NCBI RefSeq assembly: GCF_036320965.1 | Contig: NC_092261.1 | Span: 11,162,697 to 11,226,696 of the forward strand | DNA: 64,000 nucleotides | Reading direction: 5' to 3' | Source: Panulirus ornatus | Lineage: Eukaryota; Arthropoda; Malacostraca; Decapoda; Palinuridae | In this document: positions 1 to 12,767 of the stretch, in pieces | How the letters are laid out: each line of letters starts with the position of its first letter | How positions within the stretch are numbered: position 1 is the first letter of the stretch | The notes under the pieces: generated by a model | The model's input: only the letters and a program-made list of their open reading frames with translations | Database searches by the model: none | Told to the model about the DNA's origin: nothing | Made by a program: the position numbers and the translations under genes

Positions 1-34
1 GTGTGGAGGTGGACTACTGGATGTATGAGGGATG

Positions 35-604
35 TGTGTGGAGCATAGAGGTGGATGTGTGAGGGATGTGTATGTATCAGAAAGTTGGCTGTGTGTGGAG
101 CATAGAGGTGGATGTGTGAGGGATGTGTATGTATCAGAAAGTTGGCTGTGTGTGGAGCATAGAGGTGGATGTGTGAGGGATGTGTATGTATCAGAAAGTT
201 GGCTGTGTGTGGAGCATAGAGGTGGATGTGTGAGGGATGTGCATGTATCACAAAGTTGGCTGTGTGTGGAGCATAGAGGTGGATGTGTGAGGGATGTGTA
301 TGTATCAGAAAGTTGGCTGTGTGTGGAGCATAGAGGTGGATGTGTGAGGGATGTGCATGTATCACAAAGTTGGCTGTGTGTGGAGCATAGAGGTGGATGT
401 GTGAGGGATGTGTATGTATCAGAAAGTTGGCTGTGTGTGGAGCATAGAGGTGGATGTGTGAGGGATGTGTATGTATCAGAAAGTTGGCTGTGTGTGGAGC
501 ATAGAGGTGGATGTGTGAGGGATGTGCATGTATCACAAAGTTGGCTGTGTGTGGAGCATAGAGGTGGATGTGTGAGGGATGTGCATGTATCACAAAGTTG
601 GCTG
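35..604. repeat. 57-bp minisatellite, ten units
   Basis: Ten head-to-tail 57-bp units. Two variants alternate: one contains tgtatgtatcagaaag (Y) and the other tgcatgtatcacaaag (H). The order is YYYHYHYYHH, and units within a variant look nearly identical. Because 57 is a multiple of 3, the plus strand stays open as a Cys/Trp-rich 19-residue repeat; this is a by-product of the period and there is no evidence of a gene. The related copy near 3.9 kb has only one such unit, so the array expanded after or during duplication. Confidence 0.95.
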
Positions 605-1238
605 TGTGTGGAGCGGAGAGTTGGACGTGTCAGGGATGTGTGTGTGGAACAGAGAACTGGATGTGTGGGGTCGAATAGCTTTATACGTGCATTCCCCCCA
701 ACCAACGTTGGATCAAGGCTTTAGGTATGTACACTGATGTACTCAGTGCGGGGCTTTGTTGCATAGGTTTGCACAGACTCTGGTCACATGTCGTAAATGT
801 AAGATTTTAATGAGGAAAAAGAAAACGGAAAAAATAATGGGAAACTCCCCGCCCCGCCGTACAGAGGACTTTTCCTCACGAGTTCTCTCACGAATTTGAT
901 ATCCTGTATCTGAGGATCGCTTACACCTCTAGCACGACGTTTCACCTCTCCCATCCCTTCTGTTCTTCCCCTCGTGCTTCTCAAGGGGTTTGCCTCCTTC
1001 CAGAGAGAGGAATAATCTTAAATTCTCGGCCCGACAGACGTCATATAATGTCAGTTGCCGAACATTCTTCGACCACTGAGTCAGCACGGTTCTAGCTCTT
1101 CAGCAGCCCCAGCAAATCTCTCGTGAAATTGCACATCAACCTGACAAATGGCCACCAACAGCTGGCACACTCTACCCCCCCCCCCACCCCCTCCCTCACC
1201 CCGCTACCCACCTCACACACGACTTGTTAATTACGACC
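605..1238 (+). repeat. Segmental duplication, copy A
   Basis: This matches 3784-4586 in direct orientation at an offset of about 3,330 bp. Identity is roughly 95-97% by eye, with scattered single-base differences and small indels, for example tttcctcacg versus tttctcacg. The first 34 bases of the window belong to the same unit, so copy A begins upstream of the window. Both copies run into a C-rich tract and then a CT microsatellite, after which homology stops. No recognisable protein is encoded. Confidence 0.9.
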
Positions 1239-1289
1239 TCTCTCTCTCTCTTCCTCTCTCTCTCTCTCACTCTCTCTCTCTCTCTCTTC

Positions 1290-1386
<97 letters not shown>

Positions 1387-1387
1387 C

Positions 1388-1438
<51 letters not shown>

Positions 1439-1455
1439 TTCTCTCTCTCTCTCTA

Positions 1456-1488
<33 letters not shown>

Positions 1489-1549
1489 CTCTCCTCTCTC
1501 TCTCTCCTCTCCTCCTCCTCCTCCTCCTCCTCCTCCTCCTCCTCCTCCT
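1238..1549. repeat. Imperfect (CT)n followed by (CTC)n
   Basis: CT dinucleotides are broken at intervals by TTC and ATC, then change to a pure CTC/TCC trinucleotide run at about 1507-1549. The interruptions suggest an older array than the uninterrupted CT run at the same place in copy B. Confidence 0.95.
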
Positions 1550-2067
1550 TCTCCACCTTCTCCTTTCGCTTCTTCGGTGTGACTTCGGAGGATTAGGTGA
1601 TCATCGGTGCAATCTCCTTTTTCCCTCCCACGGTCATCTCGGCAGATTAGAGTCCATTGGAGTCCTGTCCCGCGTAATGAGTTCGACTAATATGTAAATC
1701 AGGCTCTCCAAAAGTTCGTCGAGGTAAGCATCGTCATCATCATGACTCGTCATACCAGGTCGCATGATGGCTTGGTCATGTGGAGGTGTAGCGGGGAGGC
1801 CATAGACTTGAGCGTATGATTGACGTTTGAATAATTTTGCTTTACTCTTGCCACGCGTCAGGCAAACGCCGGTAAAGAGACAGCTTTATTCATCGAAGGA
1901 AAAAAAAAGGACTTTTTTTTTTTGTTGGCCTCCTGTCGAAGCGGTCGTCAATTCACCCCGAACTGGTGAATCATGAAAGTGCTGCATCACTCGGGATTTC
2001 AATACTGGAAATAGGTCACGACCATACAAGTGACAGAGAGCTTTGAGGCGCGTATCAGACGGGTCGT
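1550..2067. other. Unannotated stretch
   Basis: Mixed-composition sequence with a (T)11 run near 1912-1922. No exon, RNA or mobile element was recognised. Confidence 0.5.
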
Positions 2068-2440
2068 GGAGGTTTTCAGGGCGAACGGTGGTGGGAGGTT
2101 GCGGATGTGTTGTGACCGTTGATGTGAGGCTGTGGATGTGTTCCGGTCGGTGGTGGAAGGTTGTAGGTATGTTCCGATCGGTGGTGGAAGGTTGTAGGTG
2201 TGTTTCGGTCGATGGTGGGAGGTTGTAGGTGTGTCCCGGTCGGTTATGGGAGGTTGTGGGTGCGTTGTGACCGTTGATGGGAGGTTGTGGATGTGTTGCG
2301 GCGGTGGTGGGAGGCTGAAGAAATGTTGTAACCAATGAAGGGAGGCAGAGAATGCGTTGTGGCAGTTGAAGGGTGGTTGTGATTGTGGGGCAGTCGATGT
2401 ATCGTAGCTGGTGAGTGGATGTTGTAGGTATTTTGTGGCC
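2068..2440. repeat. 31-bp minisatellite, decaying to the right
   Basis: Units begin with ttgtagg or ttgtggg and contain ggtcggtggtggaagg. Starts at 2099, 2130, 2161, 2192, 2223, 2254 and 2285 give a period of exactly 31 bp. Units after about 2315 are degenerate. The minus strand is open through it as a His/Pro/Thr repeat, which I treat as repeat translation. Confidence 0.9.
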
Positions 2441-3637
2441 GGTGTTGTTAACTCTCGATCATATAGTGTAGTTTATCACAAATTAGAAAGTACGTCTGTT
2501 AGTTGTCTTGGTTTTCGGAACGGTTTATTTAGTAGAACTCGGATTAGCGATTTTCCTTTGCTCATTACTTAGGTCTGCGTACGGAGTATGGGGATTACCG
2601 TCGACGAGAAGGAAAATAGCGATATCAGCAAAAGGAATTATGTATTAGCTCGTTCCCTGAGTCGAGAGCATCTCTCATCTAAGAAACAGTTTAGGCTCCA
2701 GTGTAGAACCTTGAAGTACGTCAAGTATTGTCTCTCTTTTGTGAGTCTGAATTTATTTCGTCACATAACGTGATTCTGAGACTGGAAGACTCTAGCATCA
2801 TGCCGCGAAGTCCTACAACGTATTTTCTCTTATCTTGAGAACATACATGAAGTTCGGGAATATTTTTATCGCTGATTGTTGCGTCTCAGACCATGTTGTT
2901 TATAGGCCTCTTTAAGTCATAAAGATACGAGAACCGCCCAATTCTTATTCGTGAATAATCTTTATGAATTCTTGCAGCGCCCGGCTACGTCAGTTGTTAC
3001 TGACAAATCCTTTACTGACAAATCCTCCCATTCCTGGATTTGAAGACTGGAGAGACTTCTGCTATTTTCAGCTTGTCAGGAGATATTCCCGGATGGAGAG
3101 AGATGTCTAATGATACGTCGGTAAAGAGGGCAGAGAAGGGTGTGTGTGTGTGGTGCCGGAGCAATATTTCGGTCCATGTGAGTGGAAATACGTCGTAACT
3201 TGTGAATTTGCTGCTTCATGTTCACATCCCTTGAAATGCCATATGTTCTCTTTAAGTCCTGAGCTGCATGTTTAATGGAGGTACTATGTTCTGTACCGTC
3301 TGCCTGGGCTGTGTTGGGCGTTAATTGCCATTATTGTGTTCTGTGCCGTCAGAAAATGACTTTATTACATGTTCTCTGGTACTGTCGGAGTTTTATGATC
3401 ATCGTAAAAAAAAAAAAGGCTTGCGTAACTTGTCTCGTTTTCAGTGTCATTATTAGGCGCTTCACTTCAGTGTGGAGAGAACATATATAACGTACCATAG
3501 GATATGTTTTTTTTTTTTTTATGACGTGAACGCAGTGGGAAGAGTTAGGAAGAAAGAATGAGTACCTCTGGCCAGAAGTGAGCGATGTGTTTAATGATGC
3601 ACGCGAGACTTTTCTACACGATAGTTTACATATATTG

Positions 3638-3641
<4 letters not shown>
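2441..3641. other. Unannotated stretch
   Basis: A 61-codon ATG frame at 2588-2773 (+) has no recognisable motif, and no splice or promoter context supports it. A short direct repeat of actgacaaatcct occurs near 3000-3025. Nothing else was identified. Confidence 0.5.

Positions 3642-3669
<28 letters not shown>
3642..3669. repeat. (GA)14 microsatellite
   Basis: Uninterrupted GA run. Confidence 0.95.
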
Positions 3670-3675
<6 letters not shown>

Positions 3676-3783
3676 ATCTGCATGGGCCTTCAATTCCTCA
3701 GATTTACAAATGATATTTAGTGACTCCTCAAGAAGATTCAAGAGGAGGTTCGTTAATGAACTGTCTGTTCGTTGAAGGAGAGT

Positions 3784-5041
<1,258 letters not shown>

Positions 5042-5127
<86 letters not shown>
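5042..5127. repeat. (TA)43 microsatellite
   Basis: Uninterrupted, self-complementary TA run. Tyr/Ile alternating frames on both strands are repeat translation. Confidence 0.97.
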
Positions 5128-5130
<3 letters not shown>

Positions 5131-5239
5131 ACAAAACTGGAGATGCTCGGTACCTTTCGAAATGATAGTGGGGATGAGGAGCATCTTAGTTAAGTACGTA
5201 GAATCATATCAGTAAAACACTGTGACGCCCTCGCCTTGC

Positions 5240-5276
5240 AACCTGGTGTGGTAGACCTCTCCTGCCACACCAGGTT
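5240..5276. repeat. Perfect 12-bp hairpin
   Basis: AACCTGGTGTGG at 5240-5251 is exactly complementary to CCACACCAGGTT at 5265-5276, with a 13-base loop. An AATAAA follows at 5289-5294. The role is unknown; it could be the end of a short inverted-repeat element. Confidence 0.8.
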
Positions 5277-5685
5277 TATTTTAGAGCGAATAAACCAAAT
5301 CACTGTCGTTTGACCACCATGACAAAACTTCTTACCACTGCGGTAAAAATCCACACTGTTAACACTATGGTCAAATTCGCACCAAAGAGACACTGTGAGG
5401 CACGAGTTAGTTCCCTTCTCCTCCCCCAGCGTCTGACAGTGACGGTTATTATGGATGCGCCACAAACTTCCTTAGAATACCACTAATTTCCCCAGGGGGC
5501 GCGGCTCAAGTGAATTATACAAGGGAGTATTCAGAGCGTTCCACCATTGAGAGAGTCCCTCGAAAGCTTTGGTCCCTCCTTCCCCATACATCCATTGTTA
5601 AAAGGCATAAAGAGCTAGGATCAGCAACGAAGAAATGAGTAATGAAATACGTAGTTAGTTCTTAGTAACAATGACAATATAGTGA

Positions 5686-5687
<2 letters not shown>
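5277..5687. other. Unannotated stretch
   Basis: A polypyrimidine run ending in AG near 5425-5429 resembles a splice acceptor, but the frame after it closes within about 20 codons. No gene is called. Confidence 0.45.

Positions 5688-5755
<68 letters not shown>
5688..5755. repeat. (TA)34 microsatellite
   Basis: Uninterrupted TA run. Confidence 0.97.
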
Positions 5756-5758
<3 letters not shown>

Positions 5759-5854
5759 GCCTTAATCTCTGGATTCTAGATGACGGTGACATCATTACTC
5801 ACAGAGGATAATGCACACATGCCTTTTCTATACACATTATTTGCCAGACTTTAG

Positions 5855-6085
5855 AACGGCTTACAAGCCCTTGAGCACGAAGGGCACGACCCTTTAGAAC
5901 ATTACGATCCTTAAGCACGACAGTGTGTCGCTTGAGTTCTATAGTGCGCTCCTTGTGTACGATGGCGTAACCTTTGGCCTGACCCGTAACTGGTAAAGAC
6001 TGGGCCTTCATACCTATACCTCGGACAGTCTTCTTAAAGGACCATGCCATAGAGATCAAGGGTCGGATCGTCATGCTCGAGAGGA
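5855..6085. mobile_element. Foldback element with minisatellite arms, copy 1
   Basis: The left arm carries degenerate units of the form gagcacgacggtacgaccct (for example near 5871 and 5910). The right arm near 6056-6082 carries the complementary form caagggtcggatcgtcatg. Between them lies cctttggcctgacc and a loose complementary partner. The polarity and layout match the elements at 14.4, 37.5 and 47.0 kb. The open minus-strand frame 5799-6356 crosses this element and is not considered a gene. Confidence 0.65.
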
Positions 6086-6787
6086 TGAATGACGAAGCCA
6101 CGTAAAATACACATTGTACAATAACAAAGAGTTTCAGAGAGTAGGGAGAAAGTCCTCTTAGTTTTGACGTAGTTTTTTCTTTGCCAAGCACACAGAAGCT
6201 TACAGTTCTACCTCCTCCCAATTTAACTGCGCGAGACTTTTGACTTTGCTCTGTGTGATACACCCGCTCGAAGGACGAACCCAAGGACAGCAGAACTATA
6301 ATTCTAGTATCTTTTTCCGTAATTCTAGGTTTTATTTGTAATGTATGAATATTCACGTTACAGTAAATTTCTGGCGCTTTTTTTTTTTATCATACGTTCC
6401 AGGCAACAGTCACCAGCGTGAGTCCGCATCGAGGCCAGGTCTTACTTGAAATGCGAAAAAGGGGTTAAAAAGATGTAAAAATACGAAAAGAGAAGGTAAA
6501 ATACTTTTGGTGTTTTCGAGTGTGTAGATATAATGTATTTCATAAAGTGAAAGGTCGCAGATGTGTAGAAAGAGGGTAAGGAAAGAAGCAGATATCACAA
6601 CAGCCGACTCTTGAGTGAGTTACTAATTACGGCCACACTGTCATCATGCAACGTATAAAAGAGAAGGAAGATTGTAGGAGACAGGAGAGAACCCTGAGGA
6701 TCACTGCTGCTGATTGGGAAAGAGGGACAGGTTCGTCCTTCGACAATTACGGAGATAGATCGGCCAAAGATACATGTGAAGGAAAGG

Positions 6788-6790
<3 letters not shown>
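6086..6790. other. Unannotated stretch
   Basis: AT-rich sequence with no recognised feature. TTTATT near 6331 would be an AATAAA on the minus strand, but it lies about 930 bp beyond the stop of the candidate exon at 7262-7492. Confidence 0.5.
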
Positions 6791-6839
<49 letters not shown>

Positions 6840-6854
6840 GTGTGTGTGTGTGTG
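6791..6854. repeat. (AT)n joined to (TG)n
   Basis: AT run at 6791-6837, passing directly into TG at 6839-6854. Confidence 0.97.
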
Positions 6855-7261
6855 AATTGAGGACACCAGATGATATGAAATGGAAATGTCAACCATAATT
6901 CTTTTTCTCAGCTGAGATAATGCGAGAGTCAGAACGTTTCATATTTCCCAGATATTAATAATTTCGTGCAGTGAATTGTACAAAGGTTTGTTGTGTACAT
7001 CACTTAACTTTCTGTTGTGTGGAAATAGTGCAATTGTTAGTTCGCTCAACAGTTTCTGGGGGTTGATACTTTTTGTATTTCATACTATAGACAGGCTGTT
7101 AGACAGACAAGCTGCTGAAACTACCACAGGCAGTATATTACAGTGGGGGAAACCTACGCATTTAGCAAAACTGAGGGTTCCGCTGCAGGTGGAAAAGCAC
7201 ATTGTACCAGCAGCAGTCCACAAAGACTGGGGCGGCAAGCACCGGGTTGGCCTTCATCATG
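6855..7261. other. Flank downstream of the candidate minus-strand exon
   Basis: If the exon at 7262-7492 is real, this is its 3' untranslated or downstream region. No close AATAAA is seen on the minus strand. Confidence 0.35.
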
Positions 7262-7492
7262 TCACTGTGGCGAGGACGATCTCACGAGGGGAACACATGT
7301 GCACGGGATCGCCACCTCCCAGTAGTTGTTGCTCGTTGGTTTTTTGGGATAGGTTGTGGCTGGCAGGCGGAGGATGACCCGGTGGGAGAGACTGGTGCAG
7401 CAGATAGGAGGCTGGGTCCCGGCAGGAGCCCGACTGATGATCTCGTCCGTGGGAGTGTTGGCCAGGCTGCAGGTGGCTGGGATGGCTGCCAG
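7262..7492 (-). CDS. Candidate terminal exon, IL-17-like cystine-knot cytokine
   Basis: Read on the minus strand, this begins right after an AG acceptor and is open for 76 codons to TGA at 7264-7262. Third positions are strongly G/C, unlike the AT-leaning flanks. The residues include a Cys near position 8, a CC pair at 31-32, a hydrophobic stretch HRVILRLP at 37-44, and the C-terminal NNYWEVAIPCTCVPLVR with its CxC. IL-17 family proteins typically end with a beta-strand pair of the type VLRR...VxVGCTCV, and the spacing here is compatible. Spaetzle-type knots end in CCxC and fit less well. The usual glycine before CTC is replaced by proline. Upstream exons with a signal peptide were not found on the minus strand at higher coordinates. 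Shadow frames on the plus strand are also open because of the GC content. The exon call is moderate and the family call is tentative. Confidence 0.5.
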   Translation of the reverse strand: MAAIPATCSLANTPTDEIISRAPAGTQPPICCTSLSHRVILRLPATTYPKKPTSNNYWEVAIPCTCVPLVRSSSPQ

Positions 7493-7540
7493 CTGGAGAG
7501 GGAGGAGATTGAGTGGGAGGGAGAAGGTGAGGGGAAGGAG
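7493..7540 (-). other. Polypyrimidine tract and splice acceptor
   Basis: On the minus strand this is nearly pure pyrimidine (ccttctccctcccactcaat, then ctcctccctctccag) and ends in CAG directly before the candidate exon. It is the strongest acceptor context I noticed in the window. Confidence 0.5.
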
Positions 7541-8091
7541 GTCAGAGGAAAAGGAAGATTTATTCGACGTTGAGTTAGTTAAGACACGAGTCTGTCAGTA
7601 ATGGTGTGTATGGGTCTTAAATCCGAAGGTGAGCGTAAATAACGGTTACCAAGTCACTAACTGCAGGTTCACACGTTCTCCTGAATTAATCAAAATAATG
7701 GCTTCTCGATGGGAAACGAAATATCAAGCTTTTATTTGAAGTTAATCCTATTATTTTCTATATTTGTTACCGGCAGAAAACTTGCTCCAGTGTTAAATTG
7801 TTTTAGTGATAATAAAAAAGGAAAGGGATTTTCCAGCGTTAGTGTTTGAATGTTTTCATTTTCGTCTGGAGTTCCAGCATCTACGGATGAGAATTTCAAT
7901 CTCCACTTTCCCATGAGAAAATCATGAGAGAAGTTGTTTATGTTTCAGTGCAAGGAAAATATTGATGATGACCCTGATGTCTTCTTGCCTTTCATGACAA
8001 ATGTAGGAATGAATGAATGAATATTCTCACACAGATAAAGATGATGCATTATACGCACACAGGCACTACTTGAAAAGAATACAGAACAAAA

Positions 8092-8098
<7 letters not shown>
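7541..8098. other. Unannotated stretch
   Basis: Intronic if the exon at 7262-7492 is real. No upstream exon was recognised here. Confidence 0.45.

Positions 8099-8151
<53 letters not shown>
8099..8151. repeat. (TA)26 microsatellite
   Basis: Uninterrupted TA run abutting a fragment of dispersed element X. Confidence 0.97.
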
Positions 8152-8153
<2 letters not shown>

Positions 8154-8177
8154 CCCATGTACCGCGTTAGCGAGGTG
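8152..8177 (+). mobile_element. Dispersed element X, 5' fragment
   Basis: The sequence ccatgtaccgcgttagcgag matches the start of the longer copies at 9747 and 47410 (a ccgcgt..agc/gag core). It is truncated immediately after the TA array. Confidence 0.55.
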
Positions 8178-9358
8178 TATATATATTTGAAGCCTTGTTA
8201 CTAGACTGCGTCTACAAAGTGTTACACCGCGATCAAGATGTCCACCTTCTGCCAGAATATATTATCGTCAATGGACGGAGAGGAGGGAGCAAAGTCTCAA
8301 CGAAGACCATCCCTCCCCAGATAATCCATACTTTCCCTCCTCCTTCCTGGGTTGTAGCCTCCTCGGAGCTGCAGAAACCCAATGAAAGGAGTCCTGGAGG
8401 TTGTACAATTATATACAAAGTTGGGGGACAATAAAAGGCTATGGTGTTAGCATTATAAGAGCAATAAATCCCTTGACCGTTGTGCAGTGTGAGACACAGA
8501 ATAACGTGTGTGTGTTTGTGTTGTGTGTGCAGCAGCAGCCAGCGAAAGTCTGCTACGCTGGGACTCTGAAAGTCCCAATATATCCACCAACTTTTTCCCG
8601 AAAAAAACACTCGTGTGTAGAAGTGTTTGTTTATATGTCTTTGTTTTTGTGTCTGTGTGTGTTTGTGTAAATGTGTTTTAATGTTTAGTTTTATTTTCTA
8701 TTTACGTTGAAATTTTTACGAGATTTGCCAGTACTCTGCCATGTGATATGATATGAATAAATCAAGGAAATTAGCAATTAACTTATTTCCTTGCTTACGT
8801 AATCGTTGTATTTCTGCTCCGTCTAACTGGTTAAAAAGTATCTTATTCCCTAAAAGAATAAGAGATATCTGTTCAGGTTAATTTGTCAAATAGCATTTTA
8901 TTCCGAAAAAAAAATATGAAGAATCATCTGTTTTCTTTTAACTGGTCCAAAATTATTTTATTCTAGAAAAATAAGTAATATGCTCAGGGTAAGTGGCTAG
9001 AAAGCATGTCATTCCAGAGAAGCAAAAAAACATTAGAATAACAAGGAAATGCTCTTTGCTCTGTAGAATACCATTATGAGAAACGTTGCTAATATATTTA
9101 CACGCCTTTTTTTTTTTTTTTTTAGGGTTGTGCAGCAAATTTTCTCGTTAGAAGTGGCTTGTTTAGGACTTTGTAAAGTAAAACATAATGTCACACTCCT
9201 CCAGCAGGGGGAATTGTAGCCATCATCCGTATTACAACCTCTTTTTAGTTCACCAGGTTTATGGCGGAATTTGCATAAGTGCCTCAGGGAGAGTGTACTC
9301 TCTTACTTTTTTTTTCTTTATTATGCCTTTTCTCATTAGTGTAGTAGTTTTCCCCCCT

Positions 9359-9362
<4 letters not shown>
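8178..9362. other. Unannotated stretch
   Basis: Contains a GT-rich patch at 8505-8530 and 8625-8670 and a (T)18 run near 9106-9123. The minus-strand frame 8233-8610 has no recognisable domain. Confidence 0.45.

Positions 9363-9445
<83 letters not shown>
9363..9445. repeat. (CT)41 microsatellite
   Basis: Uninterrupted CT run. Confidence 0.97.
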
Positions 9446-9449
<4 letters not shown>

Positions 9450-9746
9450 ACGCGTAAAGTTTACATCCTTGATCATCCTCGAGTTGCCAGGCCGTAGGAC
9501 TGTCATACGTTTTCTTTCCTCGCGACCCCGTTTGTTCGTTGCTGGAAGGGAAGGTTGTGTTTTTGTTTGTTTGTTTGTTTTTATTGGCTGGATGCGCTTG
9601 CGTATATTGAGGGATTTGTACGTGGATATGCATGTGTAGTTTTGTGTACCTTTTGGCGTTGTTTAAATGTCTGTTGCGTGCCCGAATGTTTGTGTATGCG
9701 AGTGTACGCTTTCGAATCCCTGCGATCTTGTCAAATACAAATACTA

Positions 9747-9907
9747 ATATTCTTTCCATACGTGTTGGCGATTTACCGCGTGAGCAAGGCAGCATCAGGA
9801 ACAGACGAACGAGCCTTATTTCGGAAAGTTATACCAGAGGAAAGGATATCCAGCTTCCCATACCCTCCCCTTTAAGTCGCCTCCTACGACACACAGAAGA
9901 TGCGTGG
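9747..9907 (+). mobile_element. Dispersed element X, diverged copy
   Basis: Shares with 47410-47652 the sequence of blocks: a catacgtg..ggcgattt start, an accgcgtgagcaaggcagc block, a cagac..gagcctta block, and a right end of cgcctcctacgacacacag. Non-coding. The same block order is familiar to me from decapod crustacean genomic repeats, but the family name cannot be given. Confidence 0.6.
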
Positions 9908-10624
9908 CCAGTTTCCCCTGAGATGACATAAATAATGATCGACAGGTATTGAACTTGCCGAAGCCAAAGGCTGAAACTATACTGAAGAAAAAGATCCATG
10001 CACCAATAAGCGAGTTGCTGCAAGAAGGTTAGTATCAAACAGACAGTCTTTGCATAAAGTCACTGCCAGTGAAACATGGCTGCTCTTGTATCGGTCGCTA
10101 CGAATCCGTATGTAATCGACTTTCATTCTTATCTTAGTTTATCGACCAAAGTACTATCAAGAAGTAGCCAGTAGAAGGCTTAAGGGCTAGTGAGGGACAG
10201 TAGAGGGTGGGACATGTTTGGCATCAAGGTTGGTATGCACAACCAATGTCTCAGTTCGGTTGACGGGAAGGTGGTTGGTAATGGTCCAACTCGGGAGGTT
10301 AGCTGAGGCTGTTCTGGAGGGAGATGTTGTTTAAGAAGTACCTCCAATGGAACCAAGTATGTTTTCATCATATTTTTTTTAGTAATGTTAAGAGTCATCT
10401 GAAGGACATATCATCAAATTCTCTAGATAATTTGTTCTCCAGTTATACTAATTAATGAATTTACTCTTTACGTCTCAGTGGCATTAGATTTTCCGTGAAT
10501 ACTTCAGTTGATATGTACATATACCTCATGTTCTTTACGTTTCTGCATTACAGTCTATTGTTCCCTTGTATTCATGCATACCTAGAACAGATATTTTTCT
10601 TTTTTTCCCCTCTCTTTCTCTGTC
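9908..10624. other. Unannotated stretch
   Basis: On the minus strand an acceptor-like ctccctccag lies at about 10313-10322, followed by an open frame of about 45 codons. The protein is not recognised and no gene is called. Confidence 0.4.
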
Positions 10625-10875
<251 letters not shown>

Positions 10876-11335
10876 TCACAGCCTTGTGTATGCTGTCAAA
10901 AGTATGTACAAATCCGTAGGTATTTCTGGTCTCAGCTCTCGTTTCACTTTTTTGAACCGCCTCATTTTTCTCGTGTTTTTCCTTGCTTGCAGAGTTTCCC
11001 CTCTATTTTCACTGGTGTTTCTGATGTTTGCCCGGCTACTGCATTACATCTTCCGCTTTAATGGTATGATAAACAAATACACCAGTTTTATTTGTTGACA
11101 TTACCAGGGGCAAATATTTGCTCGTTATTCCCGTGTGTCTCACATTCTCTTTCCTCCACTTTTTTTGTTTCTGTTGGATTATCCACGGTATTTTCCTCTC
11201 CTCCTGCTTCTTTGTCTTCTCTAAATCTCGCTTCTAATATTACCTGAGTTATTTTACATCATTAACATCATTTAACCCTTCTATATTCCATATATCAGCA
11301 TTCTCTTCTTTATCCTCTTGTTCTTGTTTCCCATT

Positions 11336-11336
<1 letters not shown>
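10876..11336. other. Pyrimidine-rich unannotated stretch
   Basis: T/C-rich plus strand with no recognised feature. Confidence 0.5.

Positions 11337-11417
<81 letters not shown>
11337..11417. repeat. (AT)40 microsatellite
   Basis: Uninterrupted AT run. Confidence 0.97.
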
Positions 11418-11420
<3 letters not shown>

Positions 11421-11479
11421 CGAGAATATGTATGATCCTAGAATGATCTTGATTTCCTGAAAAGGATGTTGATTTTTTT

Positions 11480-11770
11480 TTTCGATCGATGGTTATAACT
11501 GGTCGTTGACGGCCTTAATGGCCCCAGTAGTTGAGATGCCTAAAGCCTTTATAGCCATCCAGCCAAAGCATACAGTTCCCATATCTCGTGAAGCCTCTCC
11601 ATGATTCCCTACTTGGAGGGTCACTGGGTTCCATGAGGGGTTAAAGCCTCATCTTTATCTACGAGAGAAAGCCTTATGAGGCTTCATCACGATGAGGTCC
11701 CTCGTGAGGCCTCACCACAGGGCTCCGTGAAGGGACTCATTACGAAGGTCCAGCGTTAGTTTACTCTTCT
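11480..11770 (+). repeat. Dispersed repeat Y, copy 1, with degenerate tandem tail
   Basis: The start (gttataactggtcgttgac, then ggccttaatggccc and gatgcctaaag) is related to 31864-31920. The following 11590-11755 contains loosely repeated gcctcatc, gaggcttcatc and gaggcctcacc blocks. Confidence 0.5.
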
Positions 11771-11869
11771 TAAGTCGCTAGTAATGGAAACTGCTAACTT
11801 TAATTTCCCCTGCATGCGTCATAATTATCAACAGCTGGTCCCAATGGCAGCGAGCCATCTGTCTTGCTT

Positions 11870-12690
11870 GCCAGGCGCAGGCCAGGTGGTGCAGGGGGGA
11901 AGGGGGATAGGAACCGGGCGGCGGGATGAGAAGGAAAGACCTGGTCAGGGTAGAGGATAGGAGGGAAAGGAAAGGGAAGAGTGAAGGATAGGTGGATGGA
12001 GAAATGGGAATGGATGGTTAGACAAGGTTGAAGGAAGGAGATAGGGAAAATGAAGAGAAGAATATGGGATGGGGTGATTGATGGTAAAAGAACAGATAAG
12101 AAAGAAAAGAAGGGAACACTAGTTTAAGAATGTAAAAGAGAGGGCGTATAGAACACAGGATAAGAAGAGGTAGAAGATGTAGATAGGATAAGAAAATGTA
12201 GAAAAGATGATAAAAAAGAATTGATGATGGATGAGAGAAAGAAAGGATGAGACTGGGAGGAGGGAGAAAGGAGTAAATGGAACGAAAAAAAAAAAAGAAA
12301 AAAAATCTTAGATGGGATGGAGGAGAAAGGTTAAGAATGAAGCTTCGAAAAAAAGAAAGAAATATTCTCGAGTATAATGTGTAACAAGAGGATGATGAGT
12401 GCCCGCCCACCAGTACCTCAGACGAGGCTCGTCCATGAGGCAGGAGGAGCGTGAGAACGTCGGGATAAATAAGAGAACGAAATAGGAAAAAAAAAATGGA
12501 AAGAAATCTGTGTGGACGAGTGGGAACGGAGACACGGGAGAGCTGCAGGGAACGATAAGGGCGAAGATGTGGCGGCTGAGAGATTGGGGGATTTGGAAAG
12601 GTTTTCCTCGTGGAGGAAGCTGTACTGAAGCCTGTTGGAGAATGATGAAAAGGAGAGGGGGGGAAAAAGCAAAGATAAGAGACGCGGAAT

Positions 12691-12767
<77 letters not shown>

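Noticed and set aside
1886..2335. 149-codon minus-strand His/Pro/Thr-rich frame
   Set aside because: It is the 31-bp minisatellite read on the opposite strand.
5042..5127. Alternating Tyr/Ile, Arg/Glu, Ser/Leu, Thr/His and Cys/Val open frames across dinucleotide arrays throughout the window
   Set aside because: They are translations of TA, GA, CT and CA arrays, which contain no stop codons. No coding bias or gene structure surrounds them.
5799..6356. 185-codon minus-strand frame
   Set aside because: It crosses a foldback repeat. No domain, no third-position bias and no splice context.
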